This document shows positions 1 to 8,319 of a stretch of DNA of 64,000 nucleotides, in pieces (position 1 is the first letter of the stretch; each line of letters starts with the position of its first letter). The stretch covers positions 1-64,000 of the forward strand of contig CALOBA010000038.1 in the NCBI GenBank assembly GCA_942491465.1. Direction: 5' to 3'. This DNA comes from CALOBA01 sp942491465. GTDB lineage: Bacteria > Pseudomonadota > Gammaproteobacteria > Chromatiales > Chromatiaceae. The translations under genes were made by a program, and so were the position numbers. Under the pieces are notes generated by a model that was not told the DNA's origin, did no database searches, and saw nothing but the letters and a program-made list of their open reading frames with translations.

Positions 1-996
1 CATGGCGATGCCGGGGCCGTCGGCATAGGCGGCCTCGATATCGGCCTCGATAGCGGCGCGCTGATCGGCGGGCAGGGCCTCGATCTTGGCCAGCACGGCG
101 GCCAGGCCGTCGTTGGGGTTGGCGCCGATCTCGGCCAGGGTGTTGCCGTGCTTGGCAAACACGTCCTTGAAGAAGACCTCAACGGCGTGGCCAAAGATGA
201 TCGGATCGGAGACCTTCATCATGGTGGCTTTCATGTGAAGCGAGAAGAGCAGACCTTGTTCTCTTGCCTTGGCGACCTGTGCCTCGAGAAAGCCAACGAG
301 CGCCTTTTTCCTCATAACGGTCGCATCGAGAACTTCGCCTGCTTTCAGGGCGGTTTTTTCCTTAAGGACTGTGAGGTCCCCGTTCGCACTCACGAGCTCG
401 ATCCTTACAGTTGTCGCCTCCGGAACAGTGACCGATCGCTCGTTCGAGAAGAAGTCGTCCTGGCCCATCGTGGTGATCACCGTCTTTGAGTCGGCGGACC
501 AATTGCCCATCGAATGGGGATTCTTCTTCGCGTATTCCTTGACCGCCTTGGGGGCACGCCGATCGGAGTTGCCTTCGCGGAGAACGGGATTAACCGCGCT
601 GCCCTTGATCTTGTCATAACGCGCCTTAATCTCCTTTTCGTCGTCGTTCTTGGGCTCATCAGGATAGTCGGGGAGCTTGTATCCCTGACTTTGCAACTCC
701 GCGATGGCCGCCTTCAATTGCGGGACAGATGCGCTGATATTCGGCAGTTTGATGATGTTCGCTTCCGGTGTGGTCGCCAGCTTGCCGAGCTCGGTGAGCG
801 CATCGCCGATCTGTTGATCGGCGGTAAGATACTCTGGAAAGTTCGCCCTAAGGCGTCCGGCCAGTGAGATGTCCCGCGTCTCGACGACGATACCGGCATG
901 TTTGGTGAATGCCTGGATAATGGGGAGAAGGGAATAGGTCGCGAGAGCCGGCGCTTCGTCGGTCTTTGTATAAATAATAACAGGACGCTGGGACAT
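1..996 (-). CDS. icd: Monomeric NADP-dependent isocitrate dehydrogenase, N-terminal part (runs off window)
   Basis: Reading the minus strand from an ATG at 996 gives 332 codons open to the window edge. The translation begins MSQRPVIIYTKTDEAPALAT and later contains NPHSMGNWSADSK and LHMKATMMKVSDPIIFGH, which are hallmarks of the monomeric (about 740-residue) isocitrate dehydrogenase rather than the dimeric type. The enzyme oxidatively decarboxylates isocitrate to 2-oxoglutarate with NADP+ in the TCA cycle; the Ser and Asn of the SxGN-type loop bind substrate in this family. Only the N-terminal 45 percent is present. The last 230 bases use GC-rich codons like the rest of the window, whereas roughly 240-996 is visibly less GC-rich, which could mean a recombinant gene. 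The start is supported by the family N-terminus. Confidence 0.93.
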   Translation of the reverse strand, partial: MSQRPVIIYTKTDEAPALATYSLLPIIQAFTKHAGIVVETRDISLAGRLRANFPEYLTADQQIGDALTELGKLATTPEANIIKLPNISASVPQLKAAIAELQSQGYKLPDYPDEPKNDDEKEIKARYDKIKGSAVNPVLREGNSDRRAPKAVKEYAKKNPHSMGNWSADSKTVITTMGQDDFFSNERSVTVPEATTVRIELVSANGDLTVLKEKTALKAGEVLDATVMRKKALVGFLEAQVAKAREQGLLFSLHMKATMMKVSDPIIFGHAVEVFFKDVFAKHGNTLAEIGANPNDGLAAVLAKIEALPADQRAAIEADIEAAYADGPGIAM

Positions 997-1071
997 GATC
1001 GTGGGTGAAATTCAGTCACAGACTAAGGGCATGGACACGTGATGGTCAAAAGCAATTGCCTTGCAAGTCCC

Positions 1072-2502
1072 TCAGCGAGCCTGCTGAGACGAGATTGGAC
1101 TAGGTCGCAGGAAAAGCAGGTAGCGGCTTTCGCCATTCTTCGAAATGGGGCCGGAGTCGAGCACCGGCGGAGGGAGGGGCCCATCGGCGTCCACGATACG
1201 ACGCTCCGGCAGCACTAAAGCATCTCTCTCGCCGTTCTTGAATTCGCGAGTGGCGCGCTTGATAAGGATATAGCTGCCGGCGTCGCAGTAGAGCACCATC
1301 GGCTCGTCCCTTCCCTCGACCATGCTGATGCTGCGGGCTCCGGCTTGCTTTGCGAGAGCCTGGACTTTCCGACCAAACCGCGCCAAGGCATCGTCAGCGT
1401 TCCGATAACGGATCACGATGCTAGTCAGAAAGTAGCCGCACACCGCAACAACCGAAAAGATCACCGCGGCACCGCACCAGGCGCGCACCCGCTTGCCACA
1501 TTGACAGGCCGACACCATCGACACGAGCAGAAGGCAAAGCGGAGGAATGACGGGAAAGATTCGATCGACACGCTTGGATGGCACAAAGGTCATACACAGC
1601 AGGCCGCCTAGTGCCCAGCAGGCCAGCCAAATCGTACCTGGATCGGAGATTATCTTTTTCCGGACATTCGCGGAGGCAATCGGCAGCGCGATGGCAAGGA
1701 GGCTCCAGGGCGCGAATTTGTGTATCACGTGCGGAAAGTAGAACCAAATTGGCTGTTGTCTCTCGTGCGCCTTGAGACTTTGGTCGAAGCGGCTCATGAA
1801 CTCGCGGACGATCACATCGTTGTAGAACTCTGGGTTCGTCGCGCAACCGATCGCCACCCAGGTAGCGAACAATGCCAGCGGGACGAGCCACGTCCACCAG
1901 CCGCTCCAGATCAAGGCGCGGCGATCTTTGGGCCCAAGATACCAAAAGGCGGCGACACCCGGGAGTATAAAGGCGTAGAGGATGGGCCCCTTTGTCATCA
2001 GGGCTGCCACCATCGTGAAAAAATGCCCATCGCTCCGCGTTGGTCCAAGGTTCTCCGCGATCGATTTTTTTATAGATCAACCATCCGCAGATGGTGATCC
2101 AGAGCGTCAGCATCATGTCGGTACGAACGAGTGTCGCGATCCGGGGTGTCAGCAAGTTCAGGCCGAAGGCGCAAACGGCGAGCAGCACGCCAAAATCGGG
2201 TAACAACCGGCGTGCCTCGCGCGCGAGGATGAGGAGAATGGCAAGAGCGCAGAGAAAACTGGGCAGCCTCCATGCGAGCTCCCAGAGCCGGTGATCCATC
2301 GCAGAGGCAGGCTCGACCAGCCAGCGAGCGGGGGCTTCGTCGCGGTGCCTCCCTGCGGGGTATGCTGATACCACCAGCTTCCTCCCTTGGCGATTTCGTA
2401 AGAGACATAGGCCTGTTTTGCCTGATCGAAATTGTCGAGATGCCACGGCAAATTCGCGACAGCGCAAAGGCCCACAACGAGCAAAAGGAGGGCACGTTCC
2501 AC
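1072..2502 (-). pseudogene. ArnT/GT39-like membrane glycosyltransferase with two compensating frameshifts
   Basis: Three open segments on the minus strand join into one protein. The first, from a GTG at 2502, contains the periplasmic-loop signature DQAKQAYVSYEIAKGG and then KPPLAGW, typical of ArnT-like dolichyl-phosphate-mannose glycosyltransferases. Near 2290-2320 the homology moves to another frame (LWELAWRLPS, then TLVRTDMMLTLWI). Near 2018-2023, at a run of six A residues, it returns to the first frame (MVAALMTKGPILYAF) and runs to a TGA at 1072. Many hydrophobic segments fit a polytopic inner-membrane enzyme moving a lipid-linked sugar. The two shifts cancel, so either two sequencing indels or an inactivated gene is possible; the homopolymer favours error for the second. 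The true start is uncertain because the reading frame stays open further upstream to a TAG near 2593. Confidence 0.8.
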
Positions 2503-2788
2503 GCCCTTGCCCGTAAGAAGGTTTGAGAGGAGATCTTGGATGCTTTTCAGAATTGTCGATCGGCAGGAGAACGGTTCGAGCGAAGCGTACTAACACCCAC
2601 CTCTGGCGGTGTCCTGCAGACGGCAGGGGAGCGAGCGACGCACTTCAACCTTAGTCTCTGTTGTTCCACCGGTTGGAGTTTCATTCGAATCCTGCGCGCG
2701 GCCTTTTCCCCCGTCTCTTCGGGCCTACGTCGGGGCGTTTGGCAAGGCGACGCCTGACGTCCTCCCCACCCCCTTTATGGAGCACCCC

Positions 2789-4032
2789 ATGCCCGAAATC
2801 GTGCTGATCGAGATCGCCGGCCCGGACCGACCCGGGCTGACCAAGACCCTGACCGAGGTGCTGGCCCGCTACCAGGTCACGGTGCTCGACATCGGCCAGT
2901 CCGTGATCCACAGCACCCTGGCCCTGGGGATGCTGATCGAGGTCCCCGACGACAGCGGGGCCTGCCCGGTGTTCAAGGAGCTGTTGTTCACGGCCCACGG
3001 GCTGGGGCTGACGCTGCGGCTGACGCCGGTCACCCTCGACGACTACGAGGGCTGGGTCCAGGCCCAGGGCCTGCGCGGCATATCGTCACCCTGCTCGGGG
3101 CCGAGATCGGCGCCCGGCATATCGCCCCGGTGGCGGGCGTGGTCAGCGCGCACGGACTGAACATCGACGCCATCAACCGGCTCTCGGGGCGCATCTCCCG
3201 CCGCGGTACCGGCGGCGGCCACCACGCCTGCGTGGAGCTTCGGCTGTCGGGCCCGGTGCCGGACATCAGCGCCCTGCACCGGGCGTTTCTGGCCCTGTCC
3301 CGGGACATGGAACTGGACGTGGCCATCCAGGAGGACGACATCTTTCGCCGCAACCGCCGGCTGGTCTGCTTCGACATGGACTCGACGCTGATCCAGACCG
3401 AGGTCATCGACGAACTCGCCGCCGCCGCCGGCATCGGCGCGCAGGTCGCGGCCATCACCGAGGCGGCCATGCGCGGCGAGATGGACTTCAATACCAGCTT
3501 CCGCCGCCGCATGGCCCTGCTCAAGGGACTCGATGAGGGCGTGCTGGCGGGCATCGCCGAGCGCCTGCCCATCACCGACGGTGCCGAACGGCTGATCGGC
3601 ACGCTCAAGCACCTGGGCTACCGCATCGCCATCCTCTCCGGCGGCTTCACCTATTTCGCCGAGCACCTCAAGCGGCGATTAGGGATCGACTATGTGCACG
3701 CCAACCACCTGGATATCGTCGACGGCAAGGTGACCGGCGAGGTCAAGGGCCGCATCGTCGACGGCGCGCGCAAGGCAGAACTCCTGCGCGAGATCGCCGC
3801 GCACGAGGGCATTCGGCTGGACCAGGTCATCGCCGTGGGCGACGGCGCCAACGACCTGCCGATGCTCTCCATCGCCGGCCTCGGCATCGCCTTCCACGCC
3901 AAGCCTGTGGTCAAGGAGCAGGCGCGCCACGCCATCACCAGCGTCGGGCTCGACGGCATCCTGTACCTGATCGGCATGCGCGACCGGGACCTGGCGGAGC
4001 TTGGGGCGCTTGGGGCGCTTGGAGCCGGCTAG
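2789..4032 (+). pseudogene. serB: Phosphoserine phosphatase with two N-terminal ACT domains, one frameshift
   Basis: The ATG at 2789 (a second one lies at 2777) starts MPEIVLIEIAGPDRPGLT, an ACT domain. Around 3075-3090 the frame shifts, and the second ACT domain continues as HIVTLLGAEIGARHIAPVAG and LNIDAINRLSGR. The HAD phosphatase core follows, with the nucleophile motif DMDSTLIQTE, the LSGG motif, and the Mg-binding GDGANDLPM. SerB hydrolyses O-phosphoserine to serine in the last step of serine biosynthesis; the ACT pair is expected to sense amino acids. The joined length of about 414 residues fits the two-ACT SerB type. All catalytic motifs are intact downstream of the lesion, so a single-base sequencing error is plausible. 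If real, only the C-terminal part, from a start near 3130, would be made. Confidence 0.88.
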
Positions 4033-4120
4033 CCGCACCCCACGCGGCGCCGGAGCGCCTGAAGATGCGCAACGATGCTGGAGCGTCGTTGCGATAAATG
4101 AGACGCCATCACGGGCGCAC

Positions 4121-4222
4121 TGGGAGCGATTTGCAATCGCGACCGCCGCGACGCGGATGTCGCGCTCCCACAGCACCGAGTGGGCATGCCGGCGGTCTTG
4201 GGACTTCCGCAGCGGTGCACTA
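4121..4222. repeat. REP-like dispersed block, copy 1
   Basis: This block is shared with 14101-14213. Both start TGGGAGCGATTTGCAATCGC, continue through GACCGCCGCGACGCGGATGT, and end in GACTTCCGCAGCGGTGCAC. In this copy about 11 bases of the returning arm of the hairpin are missing, so the palindrome is incomplete. It lies just downstream of serB and directly before the point where the next gene loses its normal N-terminus. Confidence 0.8.
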
Positions 4223-4235
4223 GGGCAAGACGGCC

Positions 4236-5549
4236 TTGATCATCGTTGTGACCACTCCTCGCAGATACTTCGATGCGCGAAGGTGGCCGAAACGACCATC
4301 AAGGCCCACGAGATCAGCGCCTGCAAACCTAGCCGGTCTCATCGCCGTCGAGATCGACTGGTCGCGCGGCTTCGAGCCCATGGATAAGGAATTGGCCCAG
4401 GTCGTCGCCGACGCCGAGCTCGGCCGGCGCTACGCCGACAAGCTGCTCAAGGTCTGGCTGCTCGACGGCAGCGAGGAATGGCTGCTGGTCCACATCGAGG
4501 TCCAGGGCTGGCGCGATGTCGAATTCCCGCAGCGCATGTTCGTCTACGCCTACCGGCTCTACGACCGCTACGCCCGCGAGATCGTCAGCCTGGCCGTGCT
4601 GGCAGACGAAACCACCAAATGGCGTCCGGACAGTTTCCACATCGGGCGATGGGGCAGCCGCCTCGGGCTCGACTTCCCCACCGTCAAGCTGCTCGACTAC
4701 GCCGAGCGCGAGACCGAGTTGGCGGCCGACCCCAACCCCTTCGCCATCGTCGTCCAGGCCCACCTGGCCGCCCAGGCGACCCGCAACGACCCAACCGCCC
4801 GCTACCGCCAGAAGCTCAGGCTGACCCGACTGCTCTACGAACGCGGCCATGAGCGCCAGCAGATCATCGACCTGTTCCGCTTCCTTGACTGGCTGCTGCG
4901 CCTGCCCGAGGACCTCGCACTCCAGTTCACCGAGGCCATCAACGAAATCGAGGAGGATCTCCCCATGCCCTATGTCACCGATATCGAGCGCCGCGGCGAG
5001 ATCCGCGGCGAAGCCCGAGGCGCCCTCAGGCTGCTTCGCGGCCTACTTCAGCAACGCTTCGGCGAGCTTCCTCCAGAGGTCGACGAACGGCTTGCCAAGG
5101 CCGACGTGCAGCGCCTGGACGTCTGGAGTCTGCGCATGCTTGATGCGACGGCCCTCGAAGACGTGTTCGCCGACGAGTCGGGGGCGGGCATTAACAATCG
5201 CTGCGCCTGCACTCAGAGATCTCTTGGTGCCGTCGGATTGCATTGTCTGCGGACACATCTCCTTGCCGATCGCACTCGCCGGCATGTCGTCGGCCTTGGC
5301 TTGCAAGCCCGTGGCCGGGCGGGGGATGAAGCCGGAGATGTCGGTGTCGGCAGCAAGCGCTACGCGGACGTCGATGCCGCCATCGGCGGCGATCTGGTTC
5401 CCGCCGTAAAGCACCGCGCTGGTGGAGAGGCCGCGGCGGCGCAGGTCCGCCTCGCAAAGCCGAGCGATCAGCAACCGCAGCCCCTCGTCGTCGAGTGCGG
5501 CGATATGCTCGGGGGAGAGACTGGGCAAGTATTCGCATTTACTGCGTAA
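4236..5549 (+). CDS. Rpn/YhgA-like PD-(D/E)XK family protein with DUF4351 tail, N-terminally truncated
   Basis: Homology to the Rpn/YhgA-like putative transposase-nuclease family starts abruptly at EIDWSRGFEPMDKELAQVV (about 4350). It continues through WLLVHIEVQ, the likely PD-(D/E)XK core strand, and RMFVYAYRLYDRY, to a DUF4351-type C-terminal segment LRLLRGLLQQRFGELP ending near 5184. The roughly 35 residues that normally precede the IDW motif are absent, and the upstream frame to the TTG at 4236 shows no family similarity; an ATG at 4380 is the first credible start. After about 5190 the frame reads through sequence antisense to the next fragment, so the last 120 residues are not family sequence. 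The family is multicopy in Chromatiaceae. I infer a decaying copy. Confidence 0.6.
   Translation: MIIVVTTPRRYFDARRWPKRPSRPTRSAPANLAGLIAVEIDWSRGFEPMDKELAQVVADAELGRRYADKLLKVWLLDGSEEWLLVHIEVQGWRDVEFPQRMFVYAYRLYDRYAREIVSLAVLADETTKWRPDSFHIGRWGSRLGLDFPTVKLLDYAERETELAADPNPFAIVVQAHLAAQATRNDPTARYRQKLRLTRLLYERGHERQQIIDLFRFLDWLLRLPEDLALQFTEAINEIEEDLPMPYVTDIERRGEIRGEARGALRLLRGLLQQRFGELPPEVDERLAKADVQRLDVWSLRMLDATALEDVFADESGAGINNRCACTQRSLGAVGLHCLRTHLLADRTRRHVVGLGLQARGRAGDEAGDVGVGSKRYADVDAAIGGDLVPAVKHRAGGEAAAAQVRLAKPSDQQPQPLVVECGDMLGGETGQVFAFTA
5043..5528 (-). pseudogene. N-terminal fragment of a restriction-endonuclease-like protein
   Basis: From a TTG at 5528 the translation runs SLSPEHIAALDDEGLRLLI, LCEADLRRRG, then ADGGIDVRV and GFIPRPATGLQAK. 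The D followed by Q-x-K spacing is that of PD-(D/E)XK nucleases, and this GGIDVRV/RPATGxQxK pattern is typical of large phage-defence or restriction-like proteins. Recognisable sequence stops near 5250. The rest of the open frame, to 5043, lies antisense to the 3' end of the preceding gene and looks like read-through. Only about 90 residues of a much longer protein remain, so I treat it as a remnant left by a deletion. Its exact family is not certain. Confidence 0.55.
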
Positions 5550-5627
5550 GTCGAGCCGGCTACAACGAATGTATTCAATTCTCTGGGGCGTTGTTGCGAT
5601 CCGATCACTCTCCCGGCAACGAAGCAG

Positions 5628-5972
5628 TCAACCCGCCGCAGCGGCAATCCGACGGACGGCCAAGAACATCGGCATTGGCTCCGGACGATCGCCGAGCGTG
5701 CCGGAAATCGGCTCCAGCGGGCGAAAGCCGAGCTTGCTGTAGAAGGGGATCGCGGCGGCTTTGGCATCGACCACGACGCCTACACAGCCGAAGCGCTCGC
5801 GCAACTCGAGCGTGAGCGCGAAGGCGAACCGCAGCAGCAGCTTGCCGATGTGGTGTCGGAATTGGTTCTGCCCGGCATAGCGTTGGAAGAACCGATCCAG
5901 CTCGATGTCGCCGCAGGCGAAGCCGGAGCGGTCGTCAGACCGCGCCAGCGCTCGAACGCGGACCTCAGCCAT
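5628..5972 (-). pseudogene. GNAT-family toxin (TacT-like) with internal deletion
   Basis: The 114-residue product starts MAEVRVRALARSDDRSGFAC, then DIELDRFFQRYAGQNQFRHH, the N-terminus of TacT/AtaT-type toxins that acetylate aminoacyl-tRNA. At residue 43 it jumps directly to KLLLRFAFALTLELRERFGC and ends with FYSKLGFRPL, the last GNAT motif. The family is usually about 165-175 residues. The missing middle includes the central beta strands and the Q/R-x-x-G-x-G/A acetyl-CoA loop, so this copy should be catalytically dead. The deletion is in frame. It starts 9 bases after the stop of the antitoxin gene, the normal operon order. Compare the intact antitoxin and operator upstream. Confidence 0.75.
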
Positions 5973-5981
5973 CGCCGCGCA

Positions 5982-6233
5982 TCAGCTCAAGCAGGGCCCT
6001 GCTCGGGGGGGTGCATCCGATTCGATCTCGGCGACCACCTCCTCGAAGGACGCTTGGCTCAGGGTCAGGCGTACCGGCACCAGCAGATCGTCGGGAATCT
6101 CGCGCAATGCGGCGAGGTGATGCTGCAGCGCATCTTCGATCAGGCGGGCCTTGGTGACGCCGCGCCTGCGCACGAAGCGATCGATCTGGCTTCGCGTCTC
6201 GTCGGAAATGTGTGCTGAAATCTGGGAACTCAT
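5982..6233 (-). CDS. Ribbon-helix-helix antitoxin of a GNAT toxin pair
   Basis: The 83-residue product begins MSSQISAHISDETRSQIDRF. This is a ribbon-helix-helix strand (SSQISAHIS) followed by the helix-turn-helix portion RRRGVTKARLIEDALQHHLA. The C-terminal tail, from about residue 50, would wrap the toxin. The ATG at 6233 is chosen because the RHH strand starts there; an upstream extension in the same frame has no family similarity. The gene precedes the GNAT toxin remnant by 9 bases, as in DUF1778/RHH-GNAT toxin-antitoxin operons. A perfect 16-bp palindrome 17 bases upstream of the start is the likely autoregulatory operator. The antitoxin appears intact although its toxin is not. Confidence 0.82.
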   Translation of the reverse strand: MSSQISAHISDETRSQIDRFVRRRGVTKARLIEDALQHHLAALREIPDDLLVPVRLTLSQASFEEVVAEIESDAPPRAGPCLS

Positions 6234-6249
6234 CGCGGGGTTGCCCCTC

Positions 6250-6265
6250 TCTACAAATTTGTAGA
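6250..6265. promoter_or_regulatory. Palindromic operator of the toxin-antitoxin operon
   Basis: TCTACAAATTTGTAGA is a perfect 16-bp palindrome located 17-32 bases upstream of the antitoxin ATG. It is AT-rich in a GC-rich setting. RHH antitoxins bind such inverted repeats as dimer pairs, so this is the expected autorepression site. Binding itself is inferred. Confidence 0.7.
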
Positions 6266-6642
6266 ACCGAAACGCTAGCATAGCAGCCGCGCAGCTTGCC
6301 AGCGGGGAGCAGGGCGAGACATCTGCGCCGTCGCGATTTTCGGCGGGCCGGCGACCTGCTGCCGCGGAGCGGCGCGGCTGGCGGAGGAACACGAAAGGGC
6401 GCACAACGTGGTCGGGAGCCCCGACGAGGGCCAAAGATGAGAATTATGCTTATCGCCAACGGATGACAGGCGGGCGCCGGCCTCGGGCTCCGGGGTCTCG
6501 GCGAAATTGCCCCGGATCATCGCGCGCAGGGTCGGCTGTGCGGACACCGAGGCGGGCGTGAGCTCGAACGCCACGGAGATTGCTTCTGTCAGCAAGGGTG
6601 TCCAGGTTGTTTCCGAACCGTTACTAGGCGATGCCCGCGGGC
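6266..6642. other. Gap without a recognisable gene
   Basis: Open frames exist on both strands but none matches a family I know. A short minus-strand stretch (ISVAFELTPASVSAQPTLRA near 6500-6570) looks protein-like and could be the remains of a gene. I see no RNA gene or clear promoter. Confidence 0.4.
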
Positions 6643-6879
6643 TCAGAGCCAGCGCACCAGATAGTACAGTCGCTGACCCTCCGACGAGGAGGACGGGCCG
6701 TAGACCACCGCCGGGCGCAGGCGGCGCGCGTCATCGCGCCCGGCAATGGCCTCGGCCTCGCTGTCCACGACCGTGACGCAGCCCTCGGGGAAGCGCGCCC
6801 GGCGCTGGCTGGGCGACTTGATCACGGCGTAGCACTCGGCCAGCGAGCGCGATTCCGGGTCGATGATGACGTGGGGCAT
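6643..6879 (-). CDS. Small hypothetical protein (78 aa)
   Basis: The ATG at 6879 gives MPHVIIDPESRSLAECYAVI and then SPSQRRARFPEGCVTVVDSE, ending in EGQRLYYLVRWL. I do not recognise a named family. Codon use is GC-rich at third positions like its neighbours, and the protein has a soluble, compositionally normal sequence, so it is likely a real gene. It has no signal peptide, no membrane segment and no cysteine cluster. It is divergent from trxC, with a gap of about 260 bases. The upstream in-frame extension to 7062 is low-complexity Arg-rich sequence and was excluded. Confidence 0.6.
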   Translation of the reverse strand: MPHVIIDPESRSLAECYAVIKSPSQRRARFPEGCVTVVDSEAEAIAGRDDARRLRPAVVYGPSSSSEGQRLYYLVRWL

Positions 6880-7142
6880 GGTCGGCAAGGTCCGGTGGGA
6901 TGGGCTGCCACTATTCATGCGGGCGCTGCCCCGAGGGTCAACCCGATGCCGGTCGGTCCGCCCGGGCCGGCAGCGGGCCGAACAGGTGCGAACCGCCCGC
7001 AGGTGCACCGAGCGGCCCGCGCGGGGCACAATAGCCAGACGCGCCATCGCCGCGATGATCATAGACCTCGGTGCGCCCCACCGGGCCGAGCAGGCACCGG
7101 ATTCTCAACCCTATAGACCAGACTTCAGAACGGAGACCCCCC

Positions 7143-7577
7143 ATGGCAGAGCGCCTGAACCTTGTCTGTCCCCATTGCCACGCCGTCAACCGCGTCCCGA
7201 GCGCGAGGCTGGCGGACGCGCCGAGCTGCGGCAAGTGCAAGCAGCCGCTGTTCACCGCCCGCCCCGTCGCCCTCGACGACCAGACCTTCGACCGCCACCT
7301 CAGCCGCGGCGACCTGCCGCTGGTGGTGGACTTCTGGGCCGCCTGGTGCGGCCCCTGCCAGATGATGGCCCCGGCCTACGAGCAGGCTGCCGCCCGGATC
7401 GAGCCCCGCGCGCGGCTGGCCAAGGTCGATACCGAGCACAGCCCCATGCTGGCCCAGCGCTACGGCATCCGCAGCATCCCGACCCTGGCCGTCTTCAAGG
7501 GCGGTCGCCAGGTCGCCGCCCAAGCCGGGGCCATGAGCGGACCGCAGCTGGTGCAGTGGATCGAGGCCCAGCTCTGA
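7143..7577 (+). CDS. trxC: Thioredoxin 2 with N-terminal zinc-ribbon
   Basis: This cytosolic disulfide reductase has 144 residues. The N-terminus carries CPHCHAVNRVPSARL and CGKC, the four cysteines of the TrxC zinc site, followed by a thioredoxin domain with the active site WCGPC at about residues 69-73 and the cis-Pro segment SIPTLAVFKGG. The length and layout match E. coli TrxC. The start at 7143 follows a GGAG-type ribosome site and begins MAERLNLVCPHC; the frame is open 24 codons further upstream but without similarity. TrxC reduces ribonucleotide reductase and oxidised proteins and is often induced by oxidative stress, which fits an organism rich in redox genes. The downstream exporter is about 110 bases away and may be separate. 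Confidence 0.94.
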   Translation: MAERLNLVCPHCHAVNRVPSARLADAPSCGKCKQPLFTARPVALDDQTFDRHLSRGDLPLVVDFWAAWCGPCQMMAPAYEQAAARIEPRARLAKVDTEHSPMLAQRYGIRSIPTLAVFKGGRQVAAQAGAMSGPQLVQWIEAQL

Positions 7578-7689
7578 TCCGCAATGGACCGCCGCCGGTG
7601 AGGTCTTGCGCCGATGCCGGTTGCGGCTCGGCGACGACGGCGGCAAATAGGCCGAAACAAGGCCGTCTTGAAAACAACGAGGTACGCAC

Positions 7690-8016
7690 ATGGCCTGGAT
7701 TTACCTGATCATCGCCGGGATGTTCGAATGGGGCTGGCCGGTGGGGCTGAAGCTCGGGCTCGCCGAGACCGGCCTGCGCTGGGGCTGGATCATCTTCTCG
7801 ATGGCCTGCATGGCGGTGAGCGGCACCCTGCTGCTGATCGCCCAGAAGACCATCCCCATGGGCACGGCCTATGCGGTCTGGACCGGCATCGGCGCCGTGG
7901 GCACCTTCGTCCTGGGCCTGCTGCTGTTCAGTGAGCCGGCGACGCTGGCGCGGTTCTTCTTTGTCGGCCTGATCGTCGCCGGCATCGTCGGCCTGAAGCT
8001 GGTCTCGGCGCATTAA
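7690..8016 (+). CDS. Small multidrug resistance family exporter, Gdx/SugE-like
   Basis: The product has 108 residues and four predicted membrane helices, the size of SMR transporters that act as antiparallel dimers in the inner membrane. The first helix carries FEWGWPVGLK, with the essential membrane glutamate at position 13. The block TIPMGTAYAVWTGIGAVGTF matches the Gdx/SugE branch, whose members export guanidinium in exchange for protons, rather than the EmrE branch. The first helix has GWP where family members more often have a V/W-A pattern, so substrate assignment is tentative. I looked for a guanidine riboswitch in the 112 bases upstream and saw none that I could support. A purine-rich segment AACGAGG lies before the ATG. 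Confidence 0.85.
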   Translation: MAWIYLIIAGMFEWGWPVGLKLGLAETGLRWGWIIFSMACMAVSGTLLLIAQKTIPMGTAYAVWTGIGAVGTFVLGLLLFSEPATLARFFFVGLIVAGIVGLKLVSAH

Positions 8017-8319
8017 GAACGGAAAGAAAAAAAAGGGGGGGGTCGATTTCGTTGTCATGCCGGAGCCCGTTGTCGCATCAGCATCCGACGACGTTACGAC
8101 GACAACGAGCTGACTGTTCACTTTGTTTCTGAATTCTTCCTAAGGCGATTTCCGTCATGCCGGAGCCCGGACCCCGGACGCCCCGAGCCTGCGCCAGCGT
8201 CGCGCTCGCCCGGCGCTGGGCCGCGGCCGTCCGTCTCGCCGGCGACGGCGCGGGCTGGACCACCGCCGCGGCTTCGGGTAACGTCCCTCGCCCCAACCAC
8301 CACTCCCGGAGATCGAACA
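8017..8319. other. Intergenic gap with GTTGTC/GACAAC-type repeat traces
   Basis: At 8050-8112 short inverted motifs related to CGTTGTC and CGACAACG recur, resembling a weak copy of the hexamer hairpin elements at 8.9 and 12.1-12.3 kb. The phrase GTCATGCCGGAGCCCG occurs twice (about 8053 and 8155). A purine tract followed by eight G residues sits just after the exporter stop. No gene is seen. Confidence 0.5.

Noticed and set aside
2660..2700. tRNA-like segment GGAGTTTCATTCGAATCC upstream of serB
   Set aside because: It resembles a T-arm, but no acceptor, D-arm or anticodon stem can be built around it.
7578..7689. Possible guanidine riboswitch before the Gdx/SugE-like exporter
   Set aside because: I could not find the paired ACGR-loop hairpins or ykkC core; only a covariance search could revive this.
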